Shown in pieces: positions 30,109 to 42,892 of a stretch of DNA of 64,000 nucleotides. Under the pieces are notes generated by a model that did not search any database, had not been told where the DNA came from, and worked only from the letters and a program-made list of their open reading frames with translations. Origin of the DNA: Leishmania mexicana MHOM/GT/2001/U1103 (taxonomy: Eukaryota; Euglenozoa; Kinetoplastea; Trypanosomatida; Trypanosomatidae); the NCBI RefSeq assembly GCF_000234665.1, contig NC_018326.1, forward strand, positions 1 to 64,000. Reading direction: 5' to 3'. The position numbers and the translations under genes were made by a program. The stretch's first letter is position 1; every line of letters starts with the position of its first letter.

Positions 30109-32614
30109 GCGCTTCAGCTCACGGCTGAACCGCAGCCACGCGGGTGCGCGCAAGTGAGTGGAATGGAGTGAGGGGGGGGGACAGAGTGCGGGATAGTGGC
30201 AGCAAGGAAGCGGAATAGCGGAATCGTTGTTGTGCTCCAGTGTCACCAAGCGCGTCCACGCAGGCGGCAGGAAGAGGGAGAGAGGAACGAAGGCGCGCAA
30301 GCGTTCACAGTACGCCGCCCATACGATGCCAACTCATCCCCGCTCATCGCACACACACCCGTGGGTGTACACATGAAAAAGAGAAGAACAAAAAGCAACA
30401 TGCAAAAAAGAAATCGCGTAACGTCAACACCGCGCAGACGAACTCATAAGCGGAGAAGGACACAACACGCAAACGAAGGGAAGAGAACAGCAACAGCGCA
30501 CACTCGCATGAACACACACACACACGCACACGAAAGAGGTGAAAGGCGGGGAATGGGGTGGGATGGGAGAGAAGTGTAGAAGCAATGCGAAGAGTAACGT
30601 CGTGGACCCAATGGACGAGTGTGAGTGGAGACATGCGGGAGACGTATTCGGCGGCGAGCGAGAGAAAGGGACGAGACCAGAATCCACACTCGGGCACGTG
30701 CATCCAGGCAGAGTCCTTTGCGCCCACCCTCACACGGTGCTAGACCAGTGATGTGGTGTAGACAGTAAAAAGAGAGGCAGCTGGGAGTAGGTGACTCGCA
30801 CATACAGCACGCGGGGAGAGGCCCTATCAATACACAGGCCCGTGAGGTAAGAAGGCAGCGAAAAGCAAAATAAAAAAATCAGTGTCAACGTTCGTGCCTC
30901 ACGTAGTATCACGACGCATCTAGATGTGCGCAATGCTTCGCACGGGATCACGAAAAAAAAACGGAGGAGCCGAACGACACTGAATGCCTGCCGGAGCCGC
31001 TTCTTGCTTATAGTCGTCGCTTGACGTTTTCCCGTTTCTCTGAATCCGTGTTGTGGAAAGAGAGAGAAAAGGAGATCCACCGCCACGTGCTGCACCGAGA
31101 TGAGAAGCAAGCACACGACTGTATGCGAACATAAGCACCTGCGTATGCAGGGGGCGAAAGGTTGAAGATGAAAGACAGCTGAGGGAGTGCAGCAACACGA
31201 TCCGCATGACGTCGAGATACAAGAGGGGCACTGAAAAGGTGCAGACCACTTCTACGGGAACCTTAAAGGCAAAAGAAAAGGAAATGGAGACCATGAAGTA
31301 ACGGAAGGTTCTGTGTTGATGTCTAATGCCATTGTGAACCACTTGAGGACATGAGAAACACAAGCCGCAACGTCCACAACAATCGGAAAGGGACACACAG
31401 GGAAACAAAAAATAAAGAGAAAGATACAGAGGAGCAGGACTTGTTTTTTGTTCTTCCCCATGCGACACACACACACACACGTGCATATCAACACACGCGA
31501 GGCGCAGACATGGAAGGTAAAAGGGAGAAGCTACAAAGGAAAGAACGGAGGAGGGGAAGAGGACAGAGGTGCCCGCTTGACATCTGTGGGATTCCTCTTG
31601 TGCTCAGTGCGACGCGGTCTGAGAGCACACACACACACACACGCACACAATCCAGACACAGAGGACCCACACAACCGCATTGGTCAAAGAGCTCGGAGGG
31701 AGTTTGTAGCGTTTTTGTGTGGTTTTGTGGCTTCTTCCGCACATGCAGGGCGTGAATGTTTCGTGCGTATGTGCCAGCCTATACCGCTTCGGCATGTATC
31801 CGCATAGGCAACGCGTCACAGGCGCGCGCGCACCGGTTCCCATTCGCCACGTCGTCGCAAATGCATGTGCGTGTTTTCCTCTCGCCTATGCGAAGAGAGG
31901 GAGGGGGACGGAGGCACAAGGCGGATCAGAACAACAACACAAAGGAACGTCAGCGATGCGAAGCAATGATTAAAAAAAGTGAAAAACGAAGATTGGCAGA
32001 AGAACAAGAGTGGGGAGACTACGCGCAGAAAAGCTGTTCACTGGCTGTTTTATGCCGTTTTCAGATGATATCGTGTCGCAGACATGGAGTAAACGTGTCG
32101 TGAGAGCTCGGCACCGCTCCTTCTGCGGCCTCTCTCTTGCTGCGGATTCCTTTTCTTGCTTGTCTTTCCCGTCCAATTCTCTACGTACGTTGATGATAGA
32201 GTCATACGGAGTAGGAAAGGCGAAAAGGGGGAAAAATGCCATAGTTCTGATGGGCGGCAGTAACCGAACAGAGATGATGTGATGTGCTTGTACAGGGTTA
32301 TTGTTACCCCTCACGGGACACCCAACTACACAGGAGAACACCCGTGCACATCCTCACAAAGGCGCACCATCAGTGACACTCACTTGTGCACCAACTTGGG
32401 CGCTTAATGCGCCTGCGTGTACGCGCGCGTGGGGATCATAAAGTGAAACAAGGTAAGAGAGGGGAGAGAGCGAGGGGGGAGGTTACAAGCAACACGCAGG
32501 CAACATACAAATAGTGAATCAACAGGGAATGAGACAAGGGGAGGGAAGGGGGGAGGCGCAAGGATATGATGCGACGACAGAAAAAGGAGAAAGACATTTC
32601 TTTACAAATCGTGT

Positions 32615-32893
32615 GTGGAGGGGGCTGGGTGGGTGGAAAAGAAAAAAGAATGCCGCCCAACGAAAGATGGAGAACGCATAGCGTTACGGATCGCCCAGTG
32701 CGAGGATCTGCATCCGTATTGTTTCCGTGTGGTGGATCTCCGCAAGGCCGCCAACGCGGGGCCTATGCATGGCGACGGAGAGAAGACTCCTCAACGCCAC
32801 AGAATCGGCGACAGCGACAGCAACACAGAAACGTACACCCACGCAGCTGACAAACGGACAATGCCAAGCGCCAAGCCATCAGGCGAGGACTGA
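32615..32893 (+). CDS. Possible small protein on the plus strand (92 residues), weakly supported
   Basis: A plus-strand frame in the gene desert. Its middle (RIALRIAQCEDLHPYCFRVV, then DLRKAANAGPMHGDGEK) has balanced composition unlike the surrounding low-complexity translation, and base composition rises in GC over about 32680-32880. It runs against the local transcription direction and lacks an evident pyrimidine tract and AG in front. No family recognised. Listed because it is a composition island. Confidence 0.15.
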   Translation: MEGAGWVEKKKECRPTKDGERIALRIAQCEDLHPYCFRVVDLRKAANAGPMHGDGEKTPQRHRIGDSDSNTETYTHAADKRTMPSAKPSGED

Positions 32894-34008
32894 CAAGCAC
32901 GAGAACACACACACACACACGCAGAGACGCAAACAAAAACAGTACAAACCGCCTCCCCCCTCCTGATGGATAGAGAGAAAGAGCCAGCAGCTATTCTGCC
33001 CTTCTTGCAGCGCTAGTACTGCTCTCTTGTTACCATTTTGTTTTCTTCACCTGCGCGTTTACACTTCTCGGAATCATCACGCTTTCGCCATACCGTGCAC
33101 CATTTGGGAATGTGAGAGAGAGAGTCGCTGCTCAGTGGTGCACTCCGAGGTCGCCAGTACCCTACTTCTGCGGTGTAGCATACGTGCTCTGTCGGAAAAC
33201 AGGGCACACATGCTACCGCTCCCCTCATCTCGTTGAGCGCATCAAGAAGCGGCGCAGGTTAACACCCGCCATCGGTGTTTGACCTGCATACAGTAACGCG
33301 TTCAGTGACGACAGGACAACACCGCTCTTGTGTATCTTCTTTTTTGCTTTGCTTTCGATTCAGATACGCGTTCCGCAGCGGGCGGGGCAGAGGGCGCGGA
33401 TAGAGGAAGGCGTTGGCGTGGGGTGGGGTGGGGGCAAGGTGGCCCAATTGCGCACATGCGGGATGATGAGTAGCGGTCAGCGCCGTGTACACGAGAGCAA
33501 TAAAAGAGTGCGATGTGCGTACAAAAAAAAGAAAAAATATACACATCGAAAGAGCGTTGTTCGCGACTGATAGCTCGGGTGGGAGAAGGGAGAGGACGGT
33601 CTCTTCGGGCCACTGATGCTTGTTTTGCTCAAGATGAACGAGTGCGCATGAAGCCTGCATGCACCACGGTTTTACTTTCTGTTTTGGCTTGTAGAGAGGA
33701 CAATGACAGTAACACGCTGTGAAATGAGAGGTACACCACATCGCTATACGTGCGTCTGTTGTATTATTTTTTCCATCCTCTTCTTTTCCAAAAATAGAGG
33801 GTTGGCTTGGAGTAGAGAAAGGGTGTGGGTGGCAGGAGGAAGAGAAGGAAGACAGAATCATTGAGAGACGAAGAACACGGTAGGTGGCTAGATGTGTATG
33901 TGTGTGTGTATGCGAAGGTCCGTCGTCACCCCTCCTCCATCGGTGGGAGAGGAGGAGGGGGAAAATGGTAACGAGTGCGGAAAGGGAAGGGGAGCGCGAT
34001 ATAAAAGA

Positions 34009-34027
34009 CACACACACACACACACAC
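34009..34027. repeat. (CA)n microsatellite
   Basis: A pure CA dinucleotide run inside the gene desert; a similar run is at 34612-34630. They read as GT/UG repeats in the presumed minus-strand transcript. Confidence 0.85.
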
Positions 34028-37000
34028 TTACGTAGCACAAGAAGAAGCACACAAACACGTAAAAAAAAGGTGAGCACGAGCGCTGACAAAACGTAAGGAA
34101 GAGAGACGGAGAAAGGGAAGGAGGCAAGAAAACGTTCGAGGAAGGCGCTGAGGAGGCAAGCGCAATCATCATCACCTTCATTATGAGCTTCCCCTCCGTT
34201 CGCGCGGGAACACCAACAGGAAGAGCCGCAAAAAAAAATCTGGAGTAGAGAAGGGAAGAGAGGGAGCATGGAAGGCAAAGAGAGAGAGAACAAGAGCAAT
34301 CACACAAACAGTGGCCATAAAGAGAAAACAAAAGAGAGGAGCCACGTGCGGATGTGCGTACGTGCGTGCGGGGAGACACATCGAACGAGGGAAAAACAGA
34401 CAAGCGACAATGAGGCAAACAAGCAGAAGAGGGAGGGGAGGAGAGAGAGAGGGGGCATCAACGAGTGTCTTCACGTTGCCGAGCACGTAGCTAATCACAA
34501 GGAAGGGCTGGAGGGAGAGAGACAGGGACGAGTGCAAAGGCGCAGGATGTAGACAAAGGGAGCAGTCATAGAGGCAGACGGAAACACTCAAAGAAAGAGA
34601 TGCAGGCACAAACACACACACACACACACAACGGCATGTCAATGAAGTGCGCATAGTTCGAAAGCCTCGGAAAGTGGAGAAACTATCAGAGAGGAGGACA
34701 CACACAAACACGGAAATAAAGGGAGAGGGAGAAGGCACTCGACAGAAAATGAGCTGTACTGGAGAAGAGCGTGGAAGAAGATCAGCAACAAGCGTCGCAC
34801 AGCACCGACAAACACACAGAAATCCCTCGGAGGTTTGATGGGGAATAAGGGGAATTCCCAAAACGAAACCCAAGAGAAGAACGGCGATGACGACAGAGGA
34901 AAACTCGAAGCGGACTAGTCATCACAACATGAGCGAGAAGTGAAGAGAGACTCGTGGGAGACATGCCCGCCGTATCGGGTTTCTGTTCTCTGCTGCGTTT
35001 CGCCGCCGTCCTTGGTGCGATTTCCTTATTCAGATGTCGACGTCAGGGATCAGGGAAGTGTGAGGGCGGGGAACAGAGGACGTAGCGCAGACTGCAGCTT
35101 AGCTGCTGCCCCTCCGCTGGTTGTAGGCCAGCGAAAAGAGAGGAAAAAAAGAGCGAAGCAGGGAAAAGAAGAGAGCGACGCTCGAGACAAACATCGCCAA
35201 TCAAAGAAAGGCGGGCGCGACCACGTCAAAACAAAAAAAAGGGCACATTATGAGAGGGAAAAAACAAGAACAGTGGTGAGTCCACATCAGTGAAAGCAAC
35301 GGGGAAGGAGTACTGTGCACGATCGCTTGCTGCTGATTTCGAGTAGCTTTACACTGGTTGGCGCGTGCATGGGCACACACACACATGAAAGTGTAAACAC
35401 AAACAGAGACCGACATACATACCCTTCTCTGCACTTCAATGTCCTCCAGCTTATATATTTTTTCCAAATATCCGACGTGCTTCTTCTCTCGGCTTTATCT
35501 CCCTATCGCGCCGTTCCTCTCTCGCAATTCCTTCGCCCAGTCAGAAGCACGCACGCACGCACACGCACACACACAAAGAAGGAACTTGCTAAGAAGAAAC
35601 GCGAAAGGGTTGGGTGGAGAGGAGACAAGGCAGAAATACAAGTATAATCACGCCACAGAGAGACGCAGAAGCAAACGGAAAGATGAACTTTCTCCTGCCT
35701 TCGCGAGCATGAGATTAGAGATAAGAGGTGAGGGAGGGAGAAGGTATTCTGTGGAGCTGCAGGGCCCCATCCCATTTTTAAACCTCCTGTGAGCGATATC
35801 ACAATCGTGTTGGACGGCGCCCAGTAGGGCGAACGGACTTGTGTATGCCAGTCTTACCGAATTGCTCATTATAATTTTGATGACTTCTACGAAAGTGCAG
35901 GACCCACCTTTCCTTATTCATCATGTTTCACGCGGTGACTTACATGATGAGGGCTTCTGGTCGCAGGGTGAGACTGATTCGAGGCCACAGACAAGGTCGT
36001 AGAACCGGCTGGCATCCTCCCATCAAAAGAAGTAGCAGAGACTCCTGTGCTAGAGAGCAGGATACTGTTGCCAAAAGAGGGAAGTGGATGCATGCGTGAC
36101 CCCAAAACAAATGTAAAAAAAAATCAACCCTCTCTCTGGACGCCACCCCTCCAAAAGGTCAGCGTTTTCCTTTTCCGCAGTGGGGGTAGGGCTGATCTCA
36201 CCAGCGGCGGGAGAGGAGTTGAGGGAGGAGAAGTGAAGTGAGATTCGTGATCACTCACCTTTCTTAGGTACACCTGTACTGTAATATATACAGAGAGGGC
36301 AGAACGAACGATGAATCGCGGCGTGCCTTATCGTTGCAGATTTTAGGCCCCGCAAAGAAACCCGCCATACACATTGTCAGAAAAAAGTACGCATCAACGC
36401 AGGAAGTGTCCGGCATACTTATGCCTCAGTTGAACGTTGTATTCTTCGTCTGCGCCGCTTTCACACCACTGGCACTTCCTCACTTTAGCGTTCCCTGCGA
36501 GTTCCTCCCTCCCTTGTGTGAACGAAAAGAGAGGCGGTGACGGGGAAGGAATGCAGTGCAGCGCGCCTTATCTCAGATTGCACATGTTGCAGAGTGTGTA
36601 CATGTCAGAGAAAAGGAGAGGGGTGTGGCGTGGGCGGCAAGGCCGCGATGGAGAGCCTCGCTCGCTGTCACTCTTTTCCCCGTCAAGAACTTTCTCGCTC
36701 CTGTTTGTTGTGTGAACAACGTTCGACTGAGGCGAAGAAAGAAGAGAGGGAGAGTTGCGGAGCAAAAATCGAAAGGTCATCGAATCGTCGAAGAGAGGGA
36801 GGGAGGGGGTGATGGGAGTGGACATTTCGTACATGAGTGCGAGAGACACTTCACTGCATGCGTGGGAAGCGTCTCGGTAACAAAACAACAAAAAAGAAAG
36901 GTGAGGGTAAAAAGTGGGTGTGTGGTGGGGGCGAGAATCAAAACGGTGGAACGAGCGAAAAAGTGAAGTGAGAAAATAGATCGACTCTGAAAGTTCGATA

Positions 37001-40000
37001 TTAGTTAAGATACTCGCAAAGAAACGACTTATCAAGGAAACGCACAAAGTCAAAAACGAAAAGGAGGAAACGAAATCAAGTCAGCAGCATCAGCCGAGGC
37101 AGGTACGAAGTCCTTCTCCGTATATGTCCATGATTGCGCTGCCTTGCTGTTGTGTTGACAAACAAGCACACAGAGGGGGTGGGTTGGGGGTCGAGTAACT
37201 TGAGAGTTTCTGACAGCGCTCCGCTGACAACCCGCCCCCGCAAAAAAAAAAAACGAAAAAAAAGACGAGTCGGTTATGTCGAGGGATGCGAAGTGTGTAG
37301 AGAGAAGTAACAGGGTGAGGATGAAGAGCGAAGATGGAGTGTGAAGGTGGTGCACCCGCATTGAGTCACATGAGACACACGCTGGAACAGGCCTTCTGCC
37401 TCTCCCTCTCTGTCTTCTCACACCCGTGCCTACACGCACCATCCTAACTCGGCCGATTACAGACGCACAGCAAAAGAAAAAGAAGAAAAAAGAAAAGGTG
37501 CGAAAACAAAAATATCACTGTTTTGTTGTAGGTGGCGATGTTGCCTCTGCTGCGTCAGGCGAAGGACACACTCTTACGCATACGCGCCGCCATTGACTCC
37601 GCAACTCACATGGGCGTATCTATGTATAATACCAGACATTGGTAAGTGTCGAGAACGCATATGAGAAAAAGGGGGAGGGGAAAGACATAGGGGAAAGGCT
37701 AGTGCGAGAGATGTCCGCGGGGCCAGAGGAAAATCCACCGGCAAACAGACACAAACACAGAAAATGAAGAAACAACGCAGACGAAGGAGAATAGAAGAGG
37801 GCTGCGAGTGACGCCCAGAAGACGACATACAGAGAGAGAACCGAACGATTGGGAATCGAAACTCCCGCACGCGCGGGCGCGGTTGTGGTCGCGGTCGCGT
37901 CTTCCTCATACCACTTCGCACCTATTTCTGTTGTCGTACTCACCCATGTCCTCTGGGGGCAACATGCCGTCATCTTTTCCTTTCCACCGTCTTACGTAGG
38001 GGTACTCGTTGCCGCGGGCTCATGCTTCGTACATCGCGCATCGAGCGTGGCTGACAACCCCGCTCGAGCCGCGTCCATCCAGACAGCAACAGTGACAAAA
38101 AGAAGACGCAACGAGGAAAGAGTGAGGTGGGTCAGGGAAAGGCAAAGGGACGGAGCGACGGGTGCGTGGGGACAGTGAGTGATGGCGTGGTGGACAAGAG
38201 CGTTCGGGTCGGCCTCCTCGAGATCAATAGCAGGTGTGCGCAACAGACAAGTCATGCTTCCGGAGTTGACGGGAGTTCGGGGGAGGGGAGGGGAAGGGAG
38301 GAATGGTGAACAGAAAACACAAACAAGCGCCCACGTAGAAGGCACAAGAAGGGGGGAAGAGAGGGGCGGATGGTGATCATAGAGGGTATGTGCTCACCAT
38401 CCCTGCTGGTGTGGCGGTTCGTTTGTGATGGCTACAAGAAAAAGAGAATTGATGGTGCCAACGTGTCATGTGGCTCACCTCCCCCCGTGAAAAGATGCTG
38501 CTGCTGGTGGTGATTCGAATGGGACGATGCAGATCTGCTTCCATTGTGAAGCGCTTTCTTTCTATTCTTGCGTCGTATCCGGCACCCCTTCCTCACCCCT
38601 CGAATTGTGTCTGTACTTTCCAACCTTTTCCTTATCGCAAGTGAAGAGGGAAAAAAACCATGACAGCAGCAGCAAACAGCCCATAAGCAGCCGCCCCCCT
38701 CCTCTCCGTTACACACACGCAGAAGAAAATAAAAAACACAGAAAAATGATGTTGATGAGATGCGACGTAAGGGGAAAGCAAAAAAGGAAAGGGAAAAGTT
38801 CGGGTAACCGTGACAAGGGAATGGATCAGTGTACGACATCCAAAACAAAAAAAGATCGCGAGAGAAGAAAATAGATATTCTGAAATTGTTGTCAAGAACG
38901 AGCAGGCAAATCGAGCATAAAAGAGAGCAGAGATGAGGCCAATAGACTGAACGTAAAGACAATAAACAAAAAATAGACCAAAAAGGAAAGTCACGCAGGT
39001 TTTTCCAGACAGACAGACAGACGGCACGTAACGGTTGAGACGGTCAAGGAATTAAGCGCACGTACACCCCCTCTCAAACGAAATACATGCACACACATAC
39101 AACCTCCATACAGAGGGAAAGAGAGAGGCCCCCTTCCCCATACAAGCACACACCACAGATACATGAGAAAAAACGGGGAGAGGGGGCAGAGGCAAAAAAA
39201 AATACAACGAGGAAAGTAAGACGGGAGAGGTGTCGGAGGAGGAGGAGGGGGGCACACGGCAAGCCACTTTTGATGACAAGGTTAGATCTAGAAACCACAC
39301 AAAAAAGGAAATAGAGACGAGCCAGTACGAACGTGAATCCAAGACACACACACATATATGTATATGCGTGAGTCAAAGAAGAGAAAGCACGCACCCAATG
39401 AGCAGAGACGGATGCTGGAGAGCGTATGTGGGAGTGGGTGGAGAGAGAAGAGCATGTTCGCTAGCGTAGAGTATCGAGGGGAGAAGCAACAAAGGCAGAA
39501 AGAAAAACATTTTCGAAGGGCGGGGAAGGGGAGGAGGTGAAAAAAGGATACGCTTACGCTGAAGAAATAATACTGAAAAACAAACAAGCATTGTCGGAGG
39601 GAGCATGCAAGGGCCAATGTCAAAAAAGGAGCAACGAACAGCCCGGGTAAGAGAGGGAAACGTTGAAGGTCCCCGTAACAGACAATGGAATCGTTGCAGT
39701 GGGGATGGCCATAAAAACGAAGGGGGAGAGCGCGCGAAACCAGGCAAAAAAAGCATCATATGGCGAACTGCATAATCGCCGATACGAACACAAACACAGA
39801 AGACGGAAGCGAAAACCAGCAATAACAAAGCAAGAGACGAGTCCAGCACAACCTCCTTGAGGTTCCGAGGACACTACGCATGGTAAGCAATAACGCTGTA
39901 CGCCTTGATCGTTCTCGTTTTCGCGCACCATGCAGCCACCCGTGACTTTACTTGAAAATCAGTGTGTTTTTCGTTTGCCCTGTGTGTATGTGTCTGAGTG

Positions 40001-42160
40001 TCCTCCCCGCTTTGTTTTTTTCTTTGTCTTTGCTTGGCTGCGATGTCCATCTCGTTGGAAGAAAGAGGACACAATTCATGAAACAACACAAAAGTTTCTT
40101 TTTTATATAATGTTCACGCTGTGTCTTGCCCATATACGTGCCGGCGTGTGCGTTCCTTTTCGCTTTCGCTTCGCCGGCACACATACACGCACATGTGCAT
40201 ACACGACAACGAAGAAAAATAAAGAAGAGAGGAAAACTGAAACTCGCAGAGACGCGCGCAAGCGTACAAGCACAGGTACACAGAAGGGCGCTGGTACAGA
40301 TTCACAGAGAATTAAAATAAAAATGCGCCGAGGAAATCGGCATGCCGCTATGCGTGTGCGTCTTTTCCGGCGTGTCTACACGTTTTCTCTTTTTCTCTCC
40401 CGTTTTATACGTGGCACTTCTTCAGTAAGAGGAGTTCGAGGATAAGCAAACAACCAAAACAATCCCTCACGCCAGTGCACATGGTAGGGCATCACTGGCA
40501 CTGAGGTCATGGAAGAGCGAAAATCAACGAACACGAAGAGAGAAGCGAGGGAAAATAAAACGAATAGAGGCGGATCAACCACGCAGAGAGAGAAGGGGGG
40601 AGGTGACAGAAAAAACGTGCTTCTTTTTTTCCACGCCTCTTATGCCTCCGTCACTTTCAGGTGTGTGCTCATGTTTTTTTTTTCGTAGAGCAACGTACGC
40701 GCGGCTGGAGAGAGAGGGCCGGAGGGAGGAGAACCACACAGAGACATCCGAAAACATAGACCAAATGGGAGGAAGAGAAGCACGAACCAAGGGACAAGGA
40801 GAGGCATCCAGCGAACGAAAAAAGCAGCAGTAGAGATAAATAAATAAAAGGACCCACGACATCCAAGAAAGCAGCACAAAGCAAAAGGGGGGGGGGAGAG
40901 GGAGGGGAAAACAAAAACGGGAAAAACGTCATGCATACACACGTACACACTTAAAGGGACATATATGCACCCATACTCGCCTGGAAGAAGAGAAAGGGAT
41001 CGACATGGCAAACATGTCACGAGTGAGAGCATTCTGGGTATCGAAGGATGAGGTGATGGTGCTGGTAGTGGAGGGAGGGGGGGGAGAAAGGAAGCATAGA
41101 AGGAGAAAACAAAACAACAACAAAAACGGAGATTCGGCTTGATCTTGTCTCTCTCAGGGAATGCCAAAGGCACAGAGGGGCGCACGCATAGACGTACTAG
41201 AGTGTATGCTGAAGAAAACATGTCCAGGTGAAACAGGGAAGAGGCGAGGATAAAAACACGCAAACAACATTCTCTCGCTCTCTCTCTGTGTGGGTGTCTA
41301 TATAGGGGGTGGCGATGAGTTTTCTGTGCATAAGGTGTCCTCCAAGGTGAGAGAAAAAAAGAAGAACGCGAGCAACACACACACAGACAGACGCAGAAAA
41401 GAACTATACTCATGCAAAGATGCGTGTTGTTTTCGATGGTCCAGACAAACACGGAAGGAAGGGGAAGGGAGAAAAATGGGGAGAGACAGAGGGCGCAGCG
41501 CATGGATGGCGGAGCACAACTCACAGCTATGGTCGAAAACGAGGAGGGAAAGCCAGGTGCGAGGAGACAGCAGTACACCAAAAACCAAACTGTCCCGAGA
41601 GTGAGATGTTAAAAGGGCACCAAGGCGGGAAAGAAAAGAGAAAACCTGCCCCGGATTTGCGTGTACACACGCCTTTTGCTATGAACACGTACACACGCTG
41701 CATCCAGTTAAATGGGCGAGAGAGGGGAGTTGGTTGTGGAGGTGCCGACGCCGGCTTCACGGTGAGGCACATGGGCATGCACACCTATTTGCACAGAGCT
41801 CTTTTTCTTCCTTCTCGATGAGGGGCTCACCAGGTGTGCGGTGGTGGGATGGGATCCCGGGATGCTGCCCCTTCACATGGAAGTAAAGGCTCACACACAG
41901 AACCCCTCCTCCCTCCTCAGACACACGAGCACGCATAGGTGATGCGCTCTGCCCTATTGGCAACCGTGCCTCCACCGTTTTGGTGCGGCTCTCGCGGGTG
42001 CCAGTGAAGGGAGATGGTGTCGGCCATGACGTCATGCAGAGGGGAGAAAGAGAGACGCATCTAGACTCGCACCTGTTGTCTTGTTTTGTCTGCTTGGACT
42101 TCTTCCGTAGTGCTAATCAGAGAGGCGGGAGTAGTCGGCGGGCTTCGCTGCTCTTTGTGC

Positions 42161-42892
42161 TTATGAGGGGGCCACGAGGAGTTGCGGGAGAAAGAGTGAG
42201 TCGGTGCCGAGCTGCTCCTGCATGCGGGCAAGCCCATCGAGAGCACTCTGCTGCGACATTAAGCGGAGGTGCATCACATAGGTTGAGTATGCGAAGCTCA
42301 GCAGACCCACAGCGGTGATGTTCTGCGGCGCGCCATCGGGGCCGACCACCTGAACCGTGTAGCGGCGGAGCGGAAGCGAAATCTGCGGGCCAGTGAACCA
42401 AACGCCGATAGACGAGGTGTTCTCCAAGGCGTTGCGGCTCAGCTCCATCGTGAATGGCTCGTCTGCATCTTCTTGGTAGAAGTCCTTCGCCTGCTGAATG
42501 AAAGCGGCCCATGTCTGACGCATGAAGTCCACCACCTGCTCCGGATAGCCTGCATGGCTGCCCTCTTTAATGTCGCGCTGCGCGGCGGTGTTCAAGAGCA
42601 TGATGATGCTCCGGCGGCGGTCCGCCTCGGAGATGACGCATGTCTTTTCCTGCTGAGCAATAAAGGCCGCCAGGTCCGCTTGCTTGTCCGCCTCGACCAT
42701 CTCCTTCTGGAGCGCCATGTCATCCCGCGCGCACGACGGCACTACCGGCATTGGCGAGGAAGAAGAGGCAGCACGGCTGGCGTACGATACGGTAAAGCGG
42801 CTGGGAGTGCTGCGAGTCTCGACCTCCTGCGACTTTGCGCAGACGTTCACCAGCGGTATGCTGGTTTCAGCAATCGATATCGCGGCGCACAT
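42161..42892 (-). CDS. Hypothetical protein, 243 residues
   Basis: A well-composed open frame starting at the ATG at 42892; the longer frame upstream is repeat-rich leader (a cysteine/valine alternation from a CA repeat). The first 55 residues are serine/threonine-rich and could include a short targeting or disordered segment. The rest looks like a folded helical protein: a long charged helix (MALQKEMVEADKQADLAAFI), an EADRRRSIIMLLNTAAQRD segment, then EQVVDFMRQTWAAFIQQAKDF, a strand-rich GVWFTGPQISLPLRRYTVQVVG region and a final helix. A later start at the MALQKEM methionine (about residue 59) is possible. I do not recognise a family. It is isolated, with 13 kb of non-coding DNA on one side and 3.2 kb on the other. 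Confidence 0.75.
   Translation of the reverse strand: MCAAISIAETSIPLVNVCAKSQEVETRSTPSRFTVSYASRAASSSSPMPVVPSCARDDMALQKEMVEADKQADLAAFIAQQEKTCVISEADRRRSIIMLLNTAAQRDIKEGSHAGYPEQVVDFMRQTWAAFIQQAKDFYQEDADEPFTMELSRNALENTSSIGVWFTGPQISLPLRRYTVQVVGPDGAPQNITAVGLLSFAYSTYVMHLRLMSQQSALDGLARMQEQLGTDSLFLPQLLVAPS

Larger units (their letters stand above)
29015..42160. other. 13 kb gene desert, purine-rich on the printed strand
   Basis: No convincing protein gene in 13,146 bases, although gene spacing elsewhere here is 2-4 kb. The printed strand is strongly A/G-rich, so transcripts of the minus strand would be C/U-rich with dense polypyrimidine tracts. Many CA/AC microsatellites occur (for example 31466-31482, 31625-31650, 34009-34027, 34612-34630, 39342-39354) along with G-runs (29605-29617, 29755-29766). 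The longest frames (for example the minus-strand 33259-34299) translate into serine/leucine/cysteine-rich low-complexity sequence typical of non-coding C/T tracts. Two small frames stand out: 29905-30108 on minus and 32615-32893 on plus. I see no tRNA, snRNA or rRNA gene. Confidence 0.65.

Noticed and set aside
33259..34299. 346-codon minus-strand frame in the gene desert
   Set aside because: Translation is serine/leucine/cysteine/valine low complexity from pyrimidine tracts and GT repeats; no sign of a folded domain.
34000..34640. Regular short repeats that might suggest an array such as CRISPR
   Set aside because: They are simple CA dinucleotide runs in a eukaryotic chromosome.
35940..35980. 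C/D-box snoRNA candidate
   Set aside because: TGATGAG and CTGA are present but only about 30 bases apart, too short for a C/D snoRNA.
40640..41581. 313-codon minus-strand frame in the gene desert
   Set aside because: Same low-complexity signature as other C/T-rich tracts.
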